This document shows, one piece after another, positions 12,052 to 24,550 of a stretch of 64,000 nucleotides of DNA. The notes under the pieces are model-generated. The model was not told the DNA's origin. It saw nothing but the letters and a program-made list of their open reading frames with translations, and ran no database searches. The position numbers and the translations under genes are program-made. Position 1 is the first letter of the stretch. Every line of letters starts with the position of its first letter. The stretch is from Pohlia nutans (taxonomy: Eukaryota > Streptophyta > Bryopsida > Bryales > Mniaceae), in assembly GCA_022496805.1 (NCBI GenBank), contig CM040091.1, forward strand, positions 12,576,336 through 12,640,335. The letters run 5' to 3'.

Positions 12052-14459
12052 CATTCCCTTCGCACAACTATGACTTCTGAGCATGTGAACATGCAACAAG
12101 AGAGACAAACCCTCAATGCGCTTGCTAAGTAACTTATCGACTATCCTAAACCTTGCCGAGGTGAAAATTGACCAAACCCTAATTTGAACTCCTCAAAATG
12201 ATGTTCATCTGTATGGTGTGAACACAAACTACTTTCAATGCATGTTCACTATTCAATGATCTAAACTTGACTACTACTCCATTTTCACTGCACAGATTTT
12301 GGCTAAAATTCCCATTTTTTTTCATTTTCATTTTTTGAAATTAGCCAACTATTTCCCACTGTAGCAATTGGGCTATTTTTAGCTATCTTTTTCACTGGTT
12401 GGCAATTTTTTTGATAGAACAAAGCAATTTCCTAAATTTTTGACGTCTATTTTCATTTAATTCTTTTTACCAATCTAATCCCTCACCTACATTAATATGT
12501 GTGTGTATATATTTGTGTGTGTGTGAGATTTGAAACAATCATTTAGATAAGTACTACTTTTAAAAAAATTTGTCAATCATTTTAATGAATGTGGCACTCG
12601 GGGAGGGCACTCCCTTGTATATTTTGCATACACCTGCGATAATGACCTATTTATTTGGGGGGTTATTTACCTTGCAAAAAATATTATAAAGTGATGGTAT
12701 TTTACATGTAAAAAGCCTGAGAATATTATATGTGATGGTATTTTACATGTAAACATGTTTCATTTTTTTTAAATCCCCTATTTTACATGTACATTTTTTA
12801 CAAAATTTATCTACAATGAATATATTGGACCCTATTTTTTATCGCACGTTGTTTCTAAAATTTTCACCAGTGAACCCCCCGAGATGTGGCAATGTATGGT
12901 AAGCATTTGTTAAAGTCTCATAGGTTTAGGGTCAAACTCATTCATTCCATCTTTGATACTATACACAATTGAGCCTTAAATTTTAGTGAGAAATTTGCAT
13001 TGCGTTTAATATCAAGCTTAGATGTGAAGTGTTGAAAAACTTGAAATCAAAAAATCTAATGAAACATTGGAGTTCTTAAACTTTGACGGTTGTTGTTTGG
13101 TAGACAATGGATGAATGGGCTCACAATTAATGTCAACTTTCAACAAAAGAATGAAGTTCTTCATTTGTGTTGAAGTGTATTTTATAACATGTTATCAAAT
13201 AAACAAACCATTACACAAATTTCAAGCCTCCAAAAGGCCATTAACTCATACAAACTGCCATGCAAAATAATAATAATAATTTAAAATAAATAAATCACAA
13301 TTTAAAAAGAATTAGTTTGAAGTGGCCAAAATAGAGCCACATTATATTTTTTAATGATTTTTGTAAACAAAGAATAATTATTAATTAAAATTATTATTAA
13401 TTAAAATTATTAATTATTAAAATTATTTTTATATTAGTATTTTTTCATGGCAATTTAGTAGCCTTTTAGAGGCTTGAGATTTTTTTGTAATGTCTTAATC
13501 AATAATGTTTTTGAATAATAATTGGAGTTTTATTTACTTTTACAAATGCAAAGTGTTGTAGGTCATGGTTTAAAGTTGATTTGGGATGATGTTCCAATGT
13601 CATTCAAATCCGTTATGAAACAATGTAGATCTATTGTCAACCTAATACAAACCCTTTGGTACAAAAATTTGGTACATATCTTGAGAGATTGGAGAAGAGA
13701 ATTATGGTTGAGGCTAGATTGAAGCATGCGTGGAGGAATACAATCTAATGCAATAATATGCATTAATCTGATAACTTATCAATGAAACACCACATATAAG
13801 AATGTGTGATAAATGTCATGAATAATTTTCTCTTTTGAGTGATCTTATTCACCAAACTAAGACCCATTAGAAATTTTGAATTATAATCCAAACTTTTTGA
13901 TTGAAGTGAAAGCCCATAATCACTATATTTTGTGATTGACTTTTTTTAAAAAGTAAAAAAGAAATGGTTACATTATATTGACCAAGTACACTATTTGAGT
14001 CATGTGATGATGTACAAGTAAGAGAAAATCCAATACTATACACTCGACTATACACACGTGCAAAAGGGAGGGAAAAAGAAGTACGTGCCTTGTTTTTATG
14101 TGTGCTATTACCAATAGCCCACACATCCGCATTAGAAGTAAATCACGTATGGTCTATAAGATTTTGCCTTAGTTTATGCTAAAATCAACACAAATTATGT
14201 TGAAATCAGCACAAATTTCTTTAATCATTGCATGTGCATATTTATTCTATCACCCCAATGAATGAACATATTTTAAACATAAATAGAAGAGGGGTATTTG
14301 AGCATCAGGGAATAATGTTAAAACGAGGTGCCCAAAGCCTGTATTGTCACCATGATCTCAAACTATTTCTTAATTCCCAAAGACCACCCTTTCTACTCGT
14401 GAAACTTGTTCAAGAGTATACCAACTAGGCATACTAATTAATCTTCAATCATGTACATA
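12052..14459. other. AT-rich intergenic region
   Basis: No gene supported. It contains a local direct repeat around GTGATGGTATTTTACATGTA (about 12691-12710 and 12732-12751) and an ATTAATTAAAATTATT-type simple stretch near 13376-13425. Short ORFs at 13522-13722 and 13867-14124 have no recognisable domain. Confidence 0.4.
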
Positions 14460-14953
14460 GCCCTTTGTCCGGTGGGCACTTAGTCATTGACATTATGAAC
14501 GAACACTTTATTTGAGTCATTGACATTATGAACGAACACTTTATTCATGTCAGCCTTCGAAAGAGGACCGGAGTTTCTAAGTTATACACCAGCGGTAGGT
14601 CAGCTATTGCCAATTGTTGGAATTGGCTGACCTATTTTCTTTAACTGGAATTTGGAAGTTTCCCTTCTTGCAGGCTTTGGTTTTCCAATTTTTTGCTGTG
14701 AACAATCACACAATTAAAATCCCTTGTATATAATTTGAGTGAGATTCTGTTGTAATCCTAAGTTGAAACAATTTCATTTTTAAAAAGAAGGGTAAAGAAA
14801 AGAACTTTCATCATAATGTGGAGATTACCGTAGTACCTCTTTGATGGGCCCTTTTGTTGGACTGGCACATCATGCATGGCACAGAAAAGCCCATGTCAGC
14901 TCCGGTGAAACACAACATTTTAAACAATGTGAGAATTGCCACAACACTACACT

Positions 14954-15095
14954 AAGGGCCTCTTTACACTAGAGGCGAGAAGTCCGGAGGAGAGAAATTT
15001 CAGCTAATGGGAGGCTTAGAAATTAAGAAGATCAATTTTTCATTGGCTAAAATTTCTTTCCTCACAGCTTCTTGCCTCTAATGTAAAGAGGTCCT
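14954..15095. mobile_element. Small MITE, about 142 bp
   Basis: The ends AGGGCCTCTTTACACTAGAG and CTAATGTAAAGAGGTCCT are inverted with a mismatch. It lies within the larger inverted-repeat element. Confidence 0.65.
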
Positions 15096-15424
15096 ATAAG
15101 TGTGGTTTAGTGTCTGAACACTATTTCTCAACATGGACATTATTCCATTTTTTGGATTTTTTTTTCTGTCATTGAAAAAACATTTACGGTAAAATTTAAA
15201 ATGATAAAAAAAATTCAAGTAAACTTTTATGGAGTAATGATAAAATGATATAAACTTTGAGTGGACCTTTTGGAGTAATGATAAAGTGATAAAAACTTCA
15301 AGTAAACCTTCTGGAGTATTGATAAAATGATAAAAACTTCAAGTTAAAATTTAAGTAAACCAATGAAGAATGACAACTTCATAATAAACATACTTAATGA
15401 AACTTGGATTGAAAATGCAGAAAA

Positions 15425-15694
15425 TTACTCATATATAGGCAATTGTTGGAATCCAGCTCCAGGTGGCGGATCGCAAGCTTCGGCCTCTATTTCCTCAACT
15501 TTGGCATACCCGGGTCCAGTTTTGCACAGATCGAGCATTTGGTCCACGGAAACAGGCTTTCCAGAGAACACGGCTTCGACGGATCCATCTTTCACGTAGC
15601 GAATCCACCCGTTGATGGTCATATGTTTTGCTTGCTCCCGGGCCCAAGTGAGGAAGTGCACGCCCTGCACTTTCCCCGTGATCCGAACGTGAAC
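15425..15694 (-). pseudogene. Acylphosphatase-like terminal exon lacking catalytic Arg and Asn
   Basis: Acylphosphatases hydrolyse the carboxyl-phosphate bond of acyl phosphates in the cytosol. This exon encodes 89 residues covering nearly the whole fold: GKVQGVHF (7-14), INGWIRYVKDGSVEAVFSG (27-45) and a GFQQLP C-terminus. It starts just after a clear acceptor (TTTTGCAG) and ends at a stop, so it is a last exon. I found no in-frame first exon upstream. In the family the motif is GxVQGVxFR and GWVRN; here the catalytic Arg is Leu (residue 15) and the substrate-binding Asn is Tyr (residue 33). Activity is therefore unlikely. It lies inside the 14460-16775 inverted-repeat element, which suggests a transduplicated fragment. 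The frame is intact, so a non-catalytic role is not excluded. Confidence 0.75.
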
Positions 15695-16301
15695 CTGCAA
15701 AACACCCACAAATTTTTTACCACAATATGCATCTCTCCATGGGTGAAGTGCCTACACTAATAAAAACGCTGATTGTGTAGGCTAGAGAAACATGTTCAAA
15801 AAGACCTACAACTGGTCTAGTTCATGATGTGGGGTCCTATCATGAATCTTTTCTCTGTTCTATGTAATCAATTTTTATGTTTTGCAAAATAGAAGTAGAT
15901 GTTATAAAATTATGGTTCAAAACTAGGTTTGATAGTTTCTTCATCGCTAGTGGAATGGGTATGTGATAGATCATGGATAGAAATTGCACAAGCGTCCAAC
16001 TTATTGGAATAATTTTAATGTGTCTCTTGCACAAACCCACTCTACTCGTTTATGATGGAATCATGCCAATTTTGGATAATCACGTTCTACTTAAATCCCT
16101 AATTTATGCAAAGAAAACGTCAACATGATGACTTGTGGATTTTAATGACATTCCATTAATTATGGGCTTCAAAGGCGGAGAGGAAAAGGTAGAGAAAAGG
16201 AGTTTCAGCCAATCAACACCTCGATGGAATGTATTCTTCAATCCTACACATTGTAGAATGCATCGGTTTTCTTGAGCCTCATTTTGTCAAGAAAATTTGG
16301 C

Positions 16302-16397
16302 AACATTTTCATGCTCCTTTTCACAATTAATTGAGTAGCATGGATATTTAACATTTTCATGCTCCTTTTCACAATTAATTGAGTAGCATGGATATTT
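16302..16397. repeat. 48-bp tandem duplication
   Basis: The unit beginning AACATTTTCATGCTCC and ending GCATGGATATTT occurs twice in direct succession without visible mismatch, indicating a recent duplication. Confidence 0.85.
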
Positions 16398-16775
16398 AAT
16401 TAGGGATGATGAACATACTGATTCAATGGGGTTGCCATGCGGGGATGGAACGACTGATTTTATGCCATCTCTTTTGAAGCTGTGAATCTTGGATTGCTCT
16501 TCTAAATGTTTGATGTATCCTTCATTTTTGCGGGTCGAGACATGGAAGTGTGTGCACATCCCAGAGCACATTTTGTTTCCTCTTTTGTTTCTGAAGTGTG
16601 GTTAATGTATTGACTGCCAATTTTCTCGGACTCATGTGTGGTGAAAATTTACGCAATATCTGAATTAAGGGTTCTGGGAGATAGATAGATAGAAATTCCA
16701 ATCCTTTTTCAAGGCCGGCTTGAATAAAGTGTTTGTTCATAATGTTAATGACTCAGTGCCCACCGGACAAAGGGC

Positions 16776-18097
16776 CATTGCAACAGAGGTTTTTGAAACA
16801 ATTAAAGTGACCAAATTATCTCTTGCAAGCAATGTTGCATTTCCACATGAGAAAACTTGTTGTGAACCCTAATTGAGATAGGATTTGAAAGTGGATGCCT
16901 CAAAATGGTGCTTGAATCACCAAGATGTAGGAAAAATGGGCACAAGTTCTCACTACCAACTAATAGAAATTGATGAGCTTTTTGAGGCAACCAATGAGAG
17001 TTGAAGTATTTTGTGCTTCAAGGTTTTCTGTTTAAAAAGACTGTAATGTTGTGTGCAAGTATTCTATAAATTCACTTTTGAAACTTTGTAGAGTCTTAAA
17101 AAAATTGTTGGAAAAATAAAAAACAACTTGAATTAGGTTTCTCTTTGAGAGGTTACTAATCCACTATAAAATAAAATTGCATATGCCTACGAAGATGAAA
17201 GGTAGAAGATAAGTGTTGATTTTGAGTTCACATATCTTACATCAAACTCTATTTACATATAATTGCAAGAGATTCTTTCTACGTTTGATTTATATCGATT
17301 TATTATTTAGATATCAATTTATTTGGACATTAATTTATCAGTTGTCATACCATGAACTATGATAGAGAGGTGAATATTGGCTTGTTGATTGTTAATGAAT
17401 CCTAATTTTTAGAAATCTCATTGTTTTGACATTTAGCTCCAGAGTGTACTTTCGATTATTATAATGAATGTAATTTTTTATTATTGAATTTAGTCTCTTT
17501 TTCTAAGAAATAAGTTATGAATTTTTTAAAAACTTGTGTTCATAGGGTGAGTGTAACTATGAGTAGGTTTTGACTTTTCAATTGTTAAAAATAATCATAA
17601 CCATTGTTGTATTTGTGAAGTACATTTACATTTTTTAGGAATATTTTTAGCCTATTCATATTTTTGAGATAGTCATGCATATGGAGAAATTAGCTTATAT
17701 ATTGGTTTTAGGCTGAAATAAAGGAGATGAGACATTGCATCAATTCAACCTACATCAACAATGAGGTGATTTTTTTTGAATAATCTACATGTATAGTGTA
17801 ACTGTACAATAATACAAGTTATAGAGCCCTTCCAAACTTTGTAGCTATACTACAAAATACACATAGTTTATTGTAACAAAGTTTATTTTTGTTTAGGAAT
17901 GAAAATGCGTGACTCTTCCATTTATTTAGTCTCTAAAGCATCTTACATAATAATGAGTCAATCATCTAGGTTTGACACCTTGTTGTTTCTCGTTCATCAG
18001 TTTTTTTAAAATTCTTCACAACCTTTAAAGATGTGGTGAAGATCAAAATGAGATTTGGAGATGTGTAACCTTTCAAATCTAGTTTTAAGTGTTGGAA
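16776..18097. other. Intergenic region without recognised genes
   Basis: I see no gene, tRNA or clear inverted repeat here. Composition is AT-rich with short ORFs only. Confidence 0.4.
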
Positions 18098-18325
18098 GGG
18101 GAAGTCACTGCCAAGAAATTACAATCGGCATGCAAAACAAATGTAGTGTGAAAATATATCTTTGAAGGTATTTCTTATAAAATGAATTACATTGATATAG
18201 GATTTTCAAAATTTATTACAAGAATTAAAAAGAGAATATTTTTGAATGCATTTATTTTTAAAGGTACTTTTAATACCCTATTATCGTAGGTGGTAACTAA
18301 AAAAATATATAGAGCCACTTCCTCA
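18098..18325. mobile_element. Diverged copy of the 43495-43744 MITE
   Basis: Internal blocks such as ATCTTTGAAG, TACATTGATATAGGAT, TTATTACAAGAAT and AATACCCT occur in the same order at 43495-43744. The termini (GGGGAAGTCACTGCC and AGAGCCACTTCCTC) are degraded versions of that element's ends. Confidence 0.6.
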
Positions 18326-18979
18326 AGAAACAAGGCCATCCTCTAAGGGTTAATGAGTATGTGCATAAATCCTTCTTGGCACTTCAAAAGAATCCATCTC
18401 AAAGCTACTTTTTGTACTTTTTTGCCTGTCAATACTTATTTGACTAACTTACTAAAATAGAATATCGCAAATTTTCTTGAAAAGCTCTATTAGCAATTTA
18501 GCATTGCGAAGAGCCATTGTCATGCAATGAGCCCTAATTTTAGATAGATGCCATACTAACTATTTTTAGTACAACATAATACAACATAAGGACAAATCAT
18601 GGGTGATAGATAATGACTTGCGAACCAATACAAGTTGAATTACTATTATTTCGATCTAAGGTAAATAAATTTCATGGTCTCCCAAAATCATATGCATAAA
18701 ACTTATTTCCATCCCATCGTTCTATTTAGGCGTAGGTTGATTAGAACCATTTCATTTTTCATACAATCACTACAAGAAAGAAATTAGTAGTGGTGGGCTT
18801 CATTACCATATTTGCAATGAAAGGGAGAGTAGTCTTGTACGAATGGGCCTTTCTCCAGTGGGCACTTGCTCATTGTCATAACGAAGAGACACTGAAATTC
18901 TATCATATCAATATCATTTGCAATGAAAAATTTACTAAAAATCATGTCTCAAAGTCCCTCCAAATTTGTGGGAATTGGT

Positions 18980-21263
18980 CACTACTCATGCATAACATTC
19001 GGAGGCTTGTAGTGGCTTTGCCTTGATCCACAATAGATGGTTAAGCATATTCCACACCCAACAAGACCAAATCAATAGCTAAGTGGACGTGTGGAGTCCC
19101 AAGATGATGCATGAAAAAAAGGTAGAGAGCACGAAGGCTACCGAATGTTATGTGAGTTCCGATCAAGTGAAATGAATAATTATCATGGTTGGAACAATTC
19201 CAATAAAATTTAGTGAACTCCGGGTTGAAACAAGACATGATTTCCACTTGTGCGTGAAACATGCATATTCCTTCTAAAAGCTTTAGCTCGTGCTTATTAT
19301 AGGACATAGGTATACGTACAAGCAAATCCAGAAGTGTAGCCGCCCTCATGTGGTTGACTCAGATTCATTGTACTTAAAAATACTATCATACTTCCTCAGG
19401 AAAAAAAAGGAAAAAAAACTATTCAGAAGTGTACCTCAGGGTTCCAAGAAATCGTAAGCAATACTTGATAAGAAACCACAACTGTATTTTCTGCTGTACG
19501 ACAGAGCCTGAGATATTCCAACTTCTCCAAGCATATCCAAGAGCAAATTTCTATGTGCTTCAACTTGCAAGTACCCTGTAACGATTCATTTTGTATAATG
19601 TAGGATGATCTAAAACCAAGCACATACCCAAATGTTTGTCCTAACGGGTAATGATCCAATTTTGTATAATGTAGGATGATCTAAAACCAAGCACATAACC
19701 AAATGTTTGTCCCAAATGATAAATAGATATTTATTGTAAAATGTACTCTTCGGTCCCATAATAAGCTTCATGTACCCTGAAAATAGAAGACTTAACTCCA
19801 ATGTTGCATTTCAGTAGTGTGAATCTTTAACCCCTAAACGTCACAGCGTCCAGAAACTAGACGACGAATGATTTCAAAGCCTTCTCACGTTCTCATCAAC
19901 GCTTGGATGATACTCATCCAATTTTTTGGAGATTCTTCACCAAGTTGTTGTCCTATCTAATGGCTGGATTTAGTCATACTAGAGTACATATTTTTCTAAA
20001 ATTGCAAATGTAGAAGTATGTCAAGTCGTTGACCAAGCCAAAATTGCATTGACTCTAGTTCAAAGTGGAATCATGAAAAATGAGGTCATAAATTTAAGAA
20101 ACACAAAAATTTCAAAGTATCACCACACTTAAGAGTATCTCATTTCAAACTCATTCCAAAAAAATTTACTCAAAAAATATTGAAATTTAGTTTGTAATCG
20201 AATTTAGAAGGAATTTTTAATTTTAACTTTCAAATTTTATAATTAAATATTGGTGATTGTATTAGTGAATGGAACCGTACGGATGGAATCTAAAATTCAA
20301 GATCTAGAACTTTCATATGTATATCAATTCCAGAATATTCTTCTAAATGGTAGTTTATAATGTTTTTTCTCAAATTGTCAATTCCAGGGACACCCTGGTA
20401 CGTTAAGGGGTTAATCCAATCGGAGTAATAGTTTGAGCAAACATGAAGCTTATTATAGGACAAAGGGAGTATAACCGTTTCAGACATCAAAGTCATGGCA
20501 CATGTTTACTCCATAATTCTCTTTTTTATCACCCCTTTAGTAACCAACATACATGAGTTCACAAGTTTCCAATCATTATATGTGTACACAACAACAAATA
20601 TTAAAATGTGATATTGGAGAGTGTGCCATCAATAACAAGTTAAGAAACGTAGAACACTTATCAATAAATACACTTATCATATAACTTTTGCATACAGTAC
20701 TCAAATAAAAGAATTCCACTTGATTTCTGTTCCTGGGTGATTTACTTGATTATAGGTAATAAGACCTTAGAGCTTTCTCCATCAGTGCTCCATGGCCCCT
20801 AAACTTTAGATGATTTCCTGAATAATTTCATCCAATATTCAAGAAAAATCCTTGAGATTCTTCACTTAGAAAAAAAAAAGGCTAGGGTTCGGGGCCCGGA
20901 AAAACCCTAAACATAATTCTTCTATTTTCTATTTCAGATTCATGGGCTACTGCTCTTAGGAAGAAATGAGAGAAGTGCACATACTATCCAAATTCACATA
21001 ACATTTAGTAGCATGCAGTGGCTCTACCAGGCCCCACAGTAGATGGTGCAACATATTCCACACCTAACATGACTTCATTAGTAGCTAATTGGACCGAAGT
21101 GGAGTCTCAAGGTGATGAGCAAAGTGCATGAAGGACAAACAGAGCGCACAAAGGTTACTCAATGTTATCATAACATTCAATAGCCTTTGTGACTTTTGCC
21201 TCCCTCCAACAGAATGATGTGGGATATTCTACATCAAATCAGTAGTTATGGGGGCATGTGGCA
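18980..21263. repeat. Repeated MITE-like units and tandem duplication
   Basis: A unit bounded by CATAACATTCGG (about 18984) and CCGAATGTTATG (about 19140) recurs in diverged form at about 21000-21180 and, adjoining it, 21177-21263, with shared inner words such as GTAGATGGT, TATTCCACACC and GGAGTC. Separately, about 78 bases containing TTGTATAATGTAGGATGATC are duplicated in tandem at about 19570-19725. No gene is supported by these; the open frames at 19041-19801 are repeat-derived. Confidence 0.5.
19827..20414. mobile_element. TTAA-flanked element, 588 bp
   Basis: It begins TTAACCCCTAAACGTCA and ends ACGTTAAGGGGTTAA. Internal sequence (for example ATATTGGTGA and ACGGATGGAATC near the right end) is shared with 49286-49869, so the two are members of one family of about 585 bp. 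Confidence 0.8.
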
Positions 21264-22479
21264 TTAACCCCTAAAGCACCGGAGTGTTTTTCCTCCAAAA
21301 ACACTCCAATGCTGCCATTTTTACTCCCCCATGAAAAATATCCAAAAGAATGTTATTTTTTACCTTTTAACCGTAAGATCTTGTCCGAAACTATTTGAAA
21401 AACATACACAACAAATTTCGTTGATTTTGACCGCACGGATTGCAAGATAATTGCGTTTGATGGAAAAAAACACCCCAAAAAAACACATGCCCGAAAATTT
21501 CAGATGCGTTTGACCACAGCTACATCAAAAAAACCTCACTACCGAAACTTGTCGCACTTCACTTTCACATTCTATATGATGTTACTTAGTTGTGTACCAA
21601 TTTTCGTTGCGTTTGGAGATGTTTAGGATGTTGAATAACACCTTGCACTTGTTGGGGGTTTAAAAGTTCAGAAAAGACTATATGTTTTTGGAATTGCAAT
21701 ATTTTCGACTTTCTTTATTTAAAATACAAATCCGAGCGGTGAAACACAAGTACATTACACCCTCTACAAAATGGCAAAAAAAAATTTGAAAAAAAAATAA
21801 ATCTCCAAGTTTTAGAAGACATGTAGCACATTTTCTAAGAATTTTGGGGGTTAGGGGGGAAATAAAGGGTGGAGGAAGGGAATTGAAGTGCCAACCCATT
21901 CCAATGTTCATGACCCCACTAACTCTCAAGGTACAGTGCCACGTGGCAGTCCCTCATTGGACGATTTTTATTTTTTATTTTTTATTTTTAAAAATGATTT
22001 TATTTTTCAATTTTTAAATAATATTTTTAATTATGAAATTGAACTTTTAGTTTAAAATAATATTTTTAATTAAAAATAATACTTTTCAGTTTTAAATAAT
22101 AATTTTTATTTATAAAAAAATAATTTTTAATTTTTTAAAGATATTATTTTTAAATGTTTTTATGAGTTTGGGAAACGGGGTGGTCTTCTGCCCCCCACAG
22201 TCCACCCCATTTTCCACACACCGCCCATCTTGTTGCCCCCCCCTAAAATTCAACTATTTCTCTACTGCCCCGCTGCCCTTTCTCCCGAAAAAAACACATT
22301 TCCCCTCATAACTTTCACATACGGTGTCGGAATTCAAAAAAAAAAGAATCCCCATTTTCGTGGCACATTGGGGAATCTACTATTAAATTTCCTTCAAAGT
22401 TTGATTAAAAATGTGTTCACCGGAACCTACCCGATTCTCTAAATGTCCTAGTTAGGACACTTGGTCCTTTAGGGGTTAA
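21264..22479. mobile_element. TTAA-flanked element, 1.2 kb (copy 1)
   Basis: It begins TTAACCCCTAAAGCACCGG and ends GGTCCTTTAGGGGTTAA. The whole element is repeated in inverse orientation at 47839-49037 with high similarity. It interrupts a CATAACATT-type repeat unit. A minus-strand frame of about 77-83 codons (21678-21929) is kept in both copies, but a long-lived chance ORF in a recent repeat is expected. No transposase domain is visible. Confidence 0.85.
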
Positions 22480-22937
22480 GCAAGAGTAACAACCATAGTG
22501 AACATCAATCAAAAGCACTCATTCAATCACAATTCAACAATGTTTTGTAATTGTATATTTGATTCATTCACAATTCATCATTGTTTTGTAATTATTTATT
22601 TGATTCAATAATTCATTCAATTACAAATCACTAATCACTCCATATATAAAGGTGGATGAAACTAAAATGCACCCTCTTGGAAGGCTACTGAATGTTATGA
22701 TGAGCTTCCATATGAGAAGCTCTTGCAAGAGAATAATTATCTATTTCAAACTATCACAATCGAAGAAGTTCAATCCAGATTGAAGACCGACATAATGATT
22801 ATAAGATTCTTGGGGATAGTGGTCGCACGGACAACTATGAGGCAAGCTTACATCGTAATTAGCGAGAGTCATCTATCTAGGCCTTCATACAATTTTAATT
22901 TGTTTGGTTGCTTTTCCAATGAACTACTAAGTGAATG

Positions 22938-23951
22938 TTAGAACGTGGTATCTCCATAGATGCCTTTGGGAATACTGCCATATATCCTGGCTTTACTCCA
23001 ATCCCAACCTGCTTTATGTCGTGGCAATGTCGTTGTCGAAGAAGATTCAGACTTGGCCATACCTGCATGTATCATTTTCAGCCTTCTTTTGTGTTTTGTT
23101 CAAAGCACTTTTCTACTTAGTATTTTCATCATTTGGAGCAAACAAAAAAAAGCAAAAAACAACTATAATGCACTCAAAACCTCTCTAAATGCACACTCTG
23201 TAATAACTGAAGGATTGAAACTAAAAAGAGTTGTTTGCCATCCTTAAACCCCAAAAGGACCAAGAAGCTCAAATTGGACCTCATGTTTACTATATCAATT
23301 TTGAATAGGTCTTTGTAGACTTTTTTTATTCAAATTTATTTGTCTTTTGAACATAAAATATGCAATGTTCTTCACTGATTTCAAAAATATAGAATATGAT
23401 CCTATCTGAATTATGCTTTCGCAATATGATCAATTGAAATTGTCATTTTAAAACTATGAATCCTTGGTCCTTTAGGGATTAACTCAAATTTTTTGAACCT
23501 TGTGCATGAAATCTTATTTCATTTTAGGTTCTAGGTTCTGATTGAGATTCATGTTATGGCTAAATCTTGAAATCAAAATGGGGTTCAAACCTTAAGAAGA
23601 GTTCTAGTAAATTATTATTTTTGTTTTTTTTAATGTGTGAGAAGATGTGAAAACAACATCGTCTTGAATTAGAAACTCACGTTTTTTGGGTGATAAGGGC
23701 AAGCCAAGGCGGCGTCCGGTGTCCAGTCGACTAGTACTATCCCCATGGTTGTATTTTCCAATGTCATGCCCATACCCACAGTCCAAAAACTCATGTGCTG
23801 TCAAATGATCCGGCAGTTGAGTTGCCATCTCTTCATTGAACTTGGTGGCCATCAGCCTCTGGAACGCAAAGCTCCTCATCTTCTCCACTCTCGTATTTTG
23901 GTCTAGTGCAATCACCATTCTTCCCCGGCCCCTGGCCATAGCCACAATTGC
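22938..23951 (-). CDS. Unknown gene, last two exons (partial, 5' end not found)
   Basis: Exon 23951-23681 follows an acceptor (TTGTTGTAG) and ends at a strong donor (GTGAGT). Exon 23062-22938 follows TACATGCAG and ends at TAA. The phases agree (phase 1 across the intron), giving 131 residues plus stop. Visible features are a basic start (MARGRGRMV), an acidic/helical middle (EKMRSFAFQRLMATKFNEEM), a His/Gly/Asp patch (CGYGHDIGKYNHGDST) and the C-terminus KAGWDWSKARIYGSIPKGIY. I do not recognise the family. The agreement of both splice sites and both frames argues for a real gene. The 617-base intron carries a 239-bp TTAA element, and a 39-bp tandem array lies just upstream of the first acceptor. 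Exons further 5' (above 24130) were not found. Confidence 0.6.
23244..23482. mobile_element. TTAA-flanked MITE, 239 bp, intronic
   Basis: It starts TTAAACCCCAAAAGGACCAA and ends TTGGTCCTTTAGGGATTAA. Internal sequence and length match 31400-31638 and, more loosely, 35199-35439. It lies wholly in the intron of the minus-strand gene at 22938-23951. Confidence 0.8.
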
Positions 23952-23954
23952 CTA

Positions 23955-24127
23955 CAACAACACTCAACCCTCTCTAATTGCACATCATTCAACCCTCTCT
24001 AATTGCACAGTGTAATCGCACAACACTCAACCCTCTCTAATTGCACAGTGTAATCGCACAACACTCAACCCTCTCTAATTGCACATTGTAATTCCACGAC
24101 GCTCAACCCTCTATAATTGCACATTCC
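23955..24127. repeat. About 39-bp tandem repeat, 4 to 5 units
   Basis: The units share CTCAACCCTCTCTAATTGCA, followed in most by CAGTGTAATCGCACAACA. The outer units are diverged or shortened. The array starts within a few bases of the acceptor at 23951 and supplies its upstream sequence on the minus strand. Confidence 0.85.
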
Positions 24128-24550
24128 TTGTTTGTTTTAAGCATGTACACATGATTGGAAAACTTCCACTTGTCAAGTTGCGAACACATGTAAAAGCCTA
24201 TTTAGAAGTGCAAGCAGTGGAATTAGAGAAAGTGAAGAGCACTGGAAATTAAAAGCTTGCATTTTACTCCATTTTTAGGTTATTTCTATCATTTGAAAGT
24301 ATGGAAACCTCAAACATAATCATCGTCATGTGTAGGGAAAAAAAAGGCCTTGACAAAGAAATTTCAAGCAGATAATTTCATTGGACTTTTCTTCCTCTTC
24401 TTCAGGTTCATATCTACTGTGAGTGTTTTCTTATGAGTCCAGTAAGCGAAAAGGAGCCCCATGATATGAATGTGAAGGAGTGAAAGAGATTACTCTTCTT
24501 ATCTCAATGGCCACCTGGCTTAAGCTTAACTAATCTCATTTCAGTACTGT

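Larger units (their letters stand above)
14460..16775. mobile_element. 2.3 kb inverted-repeat element enclosing an acylphosphatase exon
   Basis: The left end GCCCTTTGTCCGGTGGGCAC (14460) continues for about 53 bases through the CATTATGAAC and AACACTTTATT motifs, and the right end (about 16723-16775) is its reverse complement with about three mismatches. Weaker pairing continues inwards to about 85 bases. A 34-base part of the left repeat is duplicated in tandem (about 14485-14552). Inside lie a small MITE (14954-15095), the acylphosphatase exon (15425-15694) and a 48-base tandem duplication (16302-16397). No transposase is seen. A diverged relative of the terminal repeat is at 18843-18885. 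The simplest reading is a non-autonomous DNA transposon that captured a gene fragment; no clear target duplication was found. Confidence 0.65.

Noticed and set aside
16430..16475. Start exon (MATPLN...) for the acylphosphatase on the minus strand
   Set aside because: A GTATGT donor is present, but the phase does not match the exon at 15694.
21678..21929. 83-codon ORF in the 1.2 kb TTAA element as a transposase
   Set aside because: Far too short, no DDE residues or zinc finger, and its conservation with 48390-48623 is explained by recent copying of the whole element.
16302..24127. CRISPR array
   Set aside because: The tandem units at 16302 and 23955 lack unique spacers, and the context is eukaryotic.
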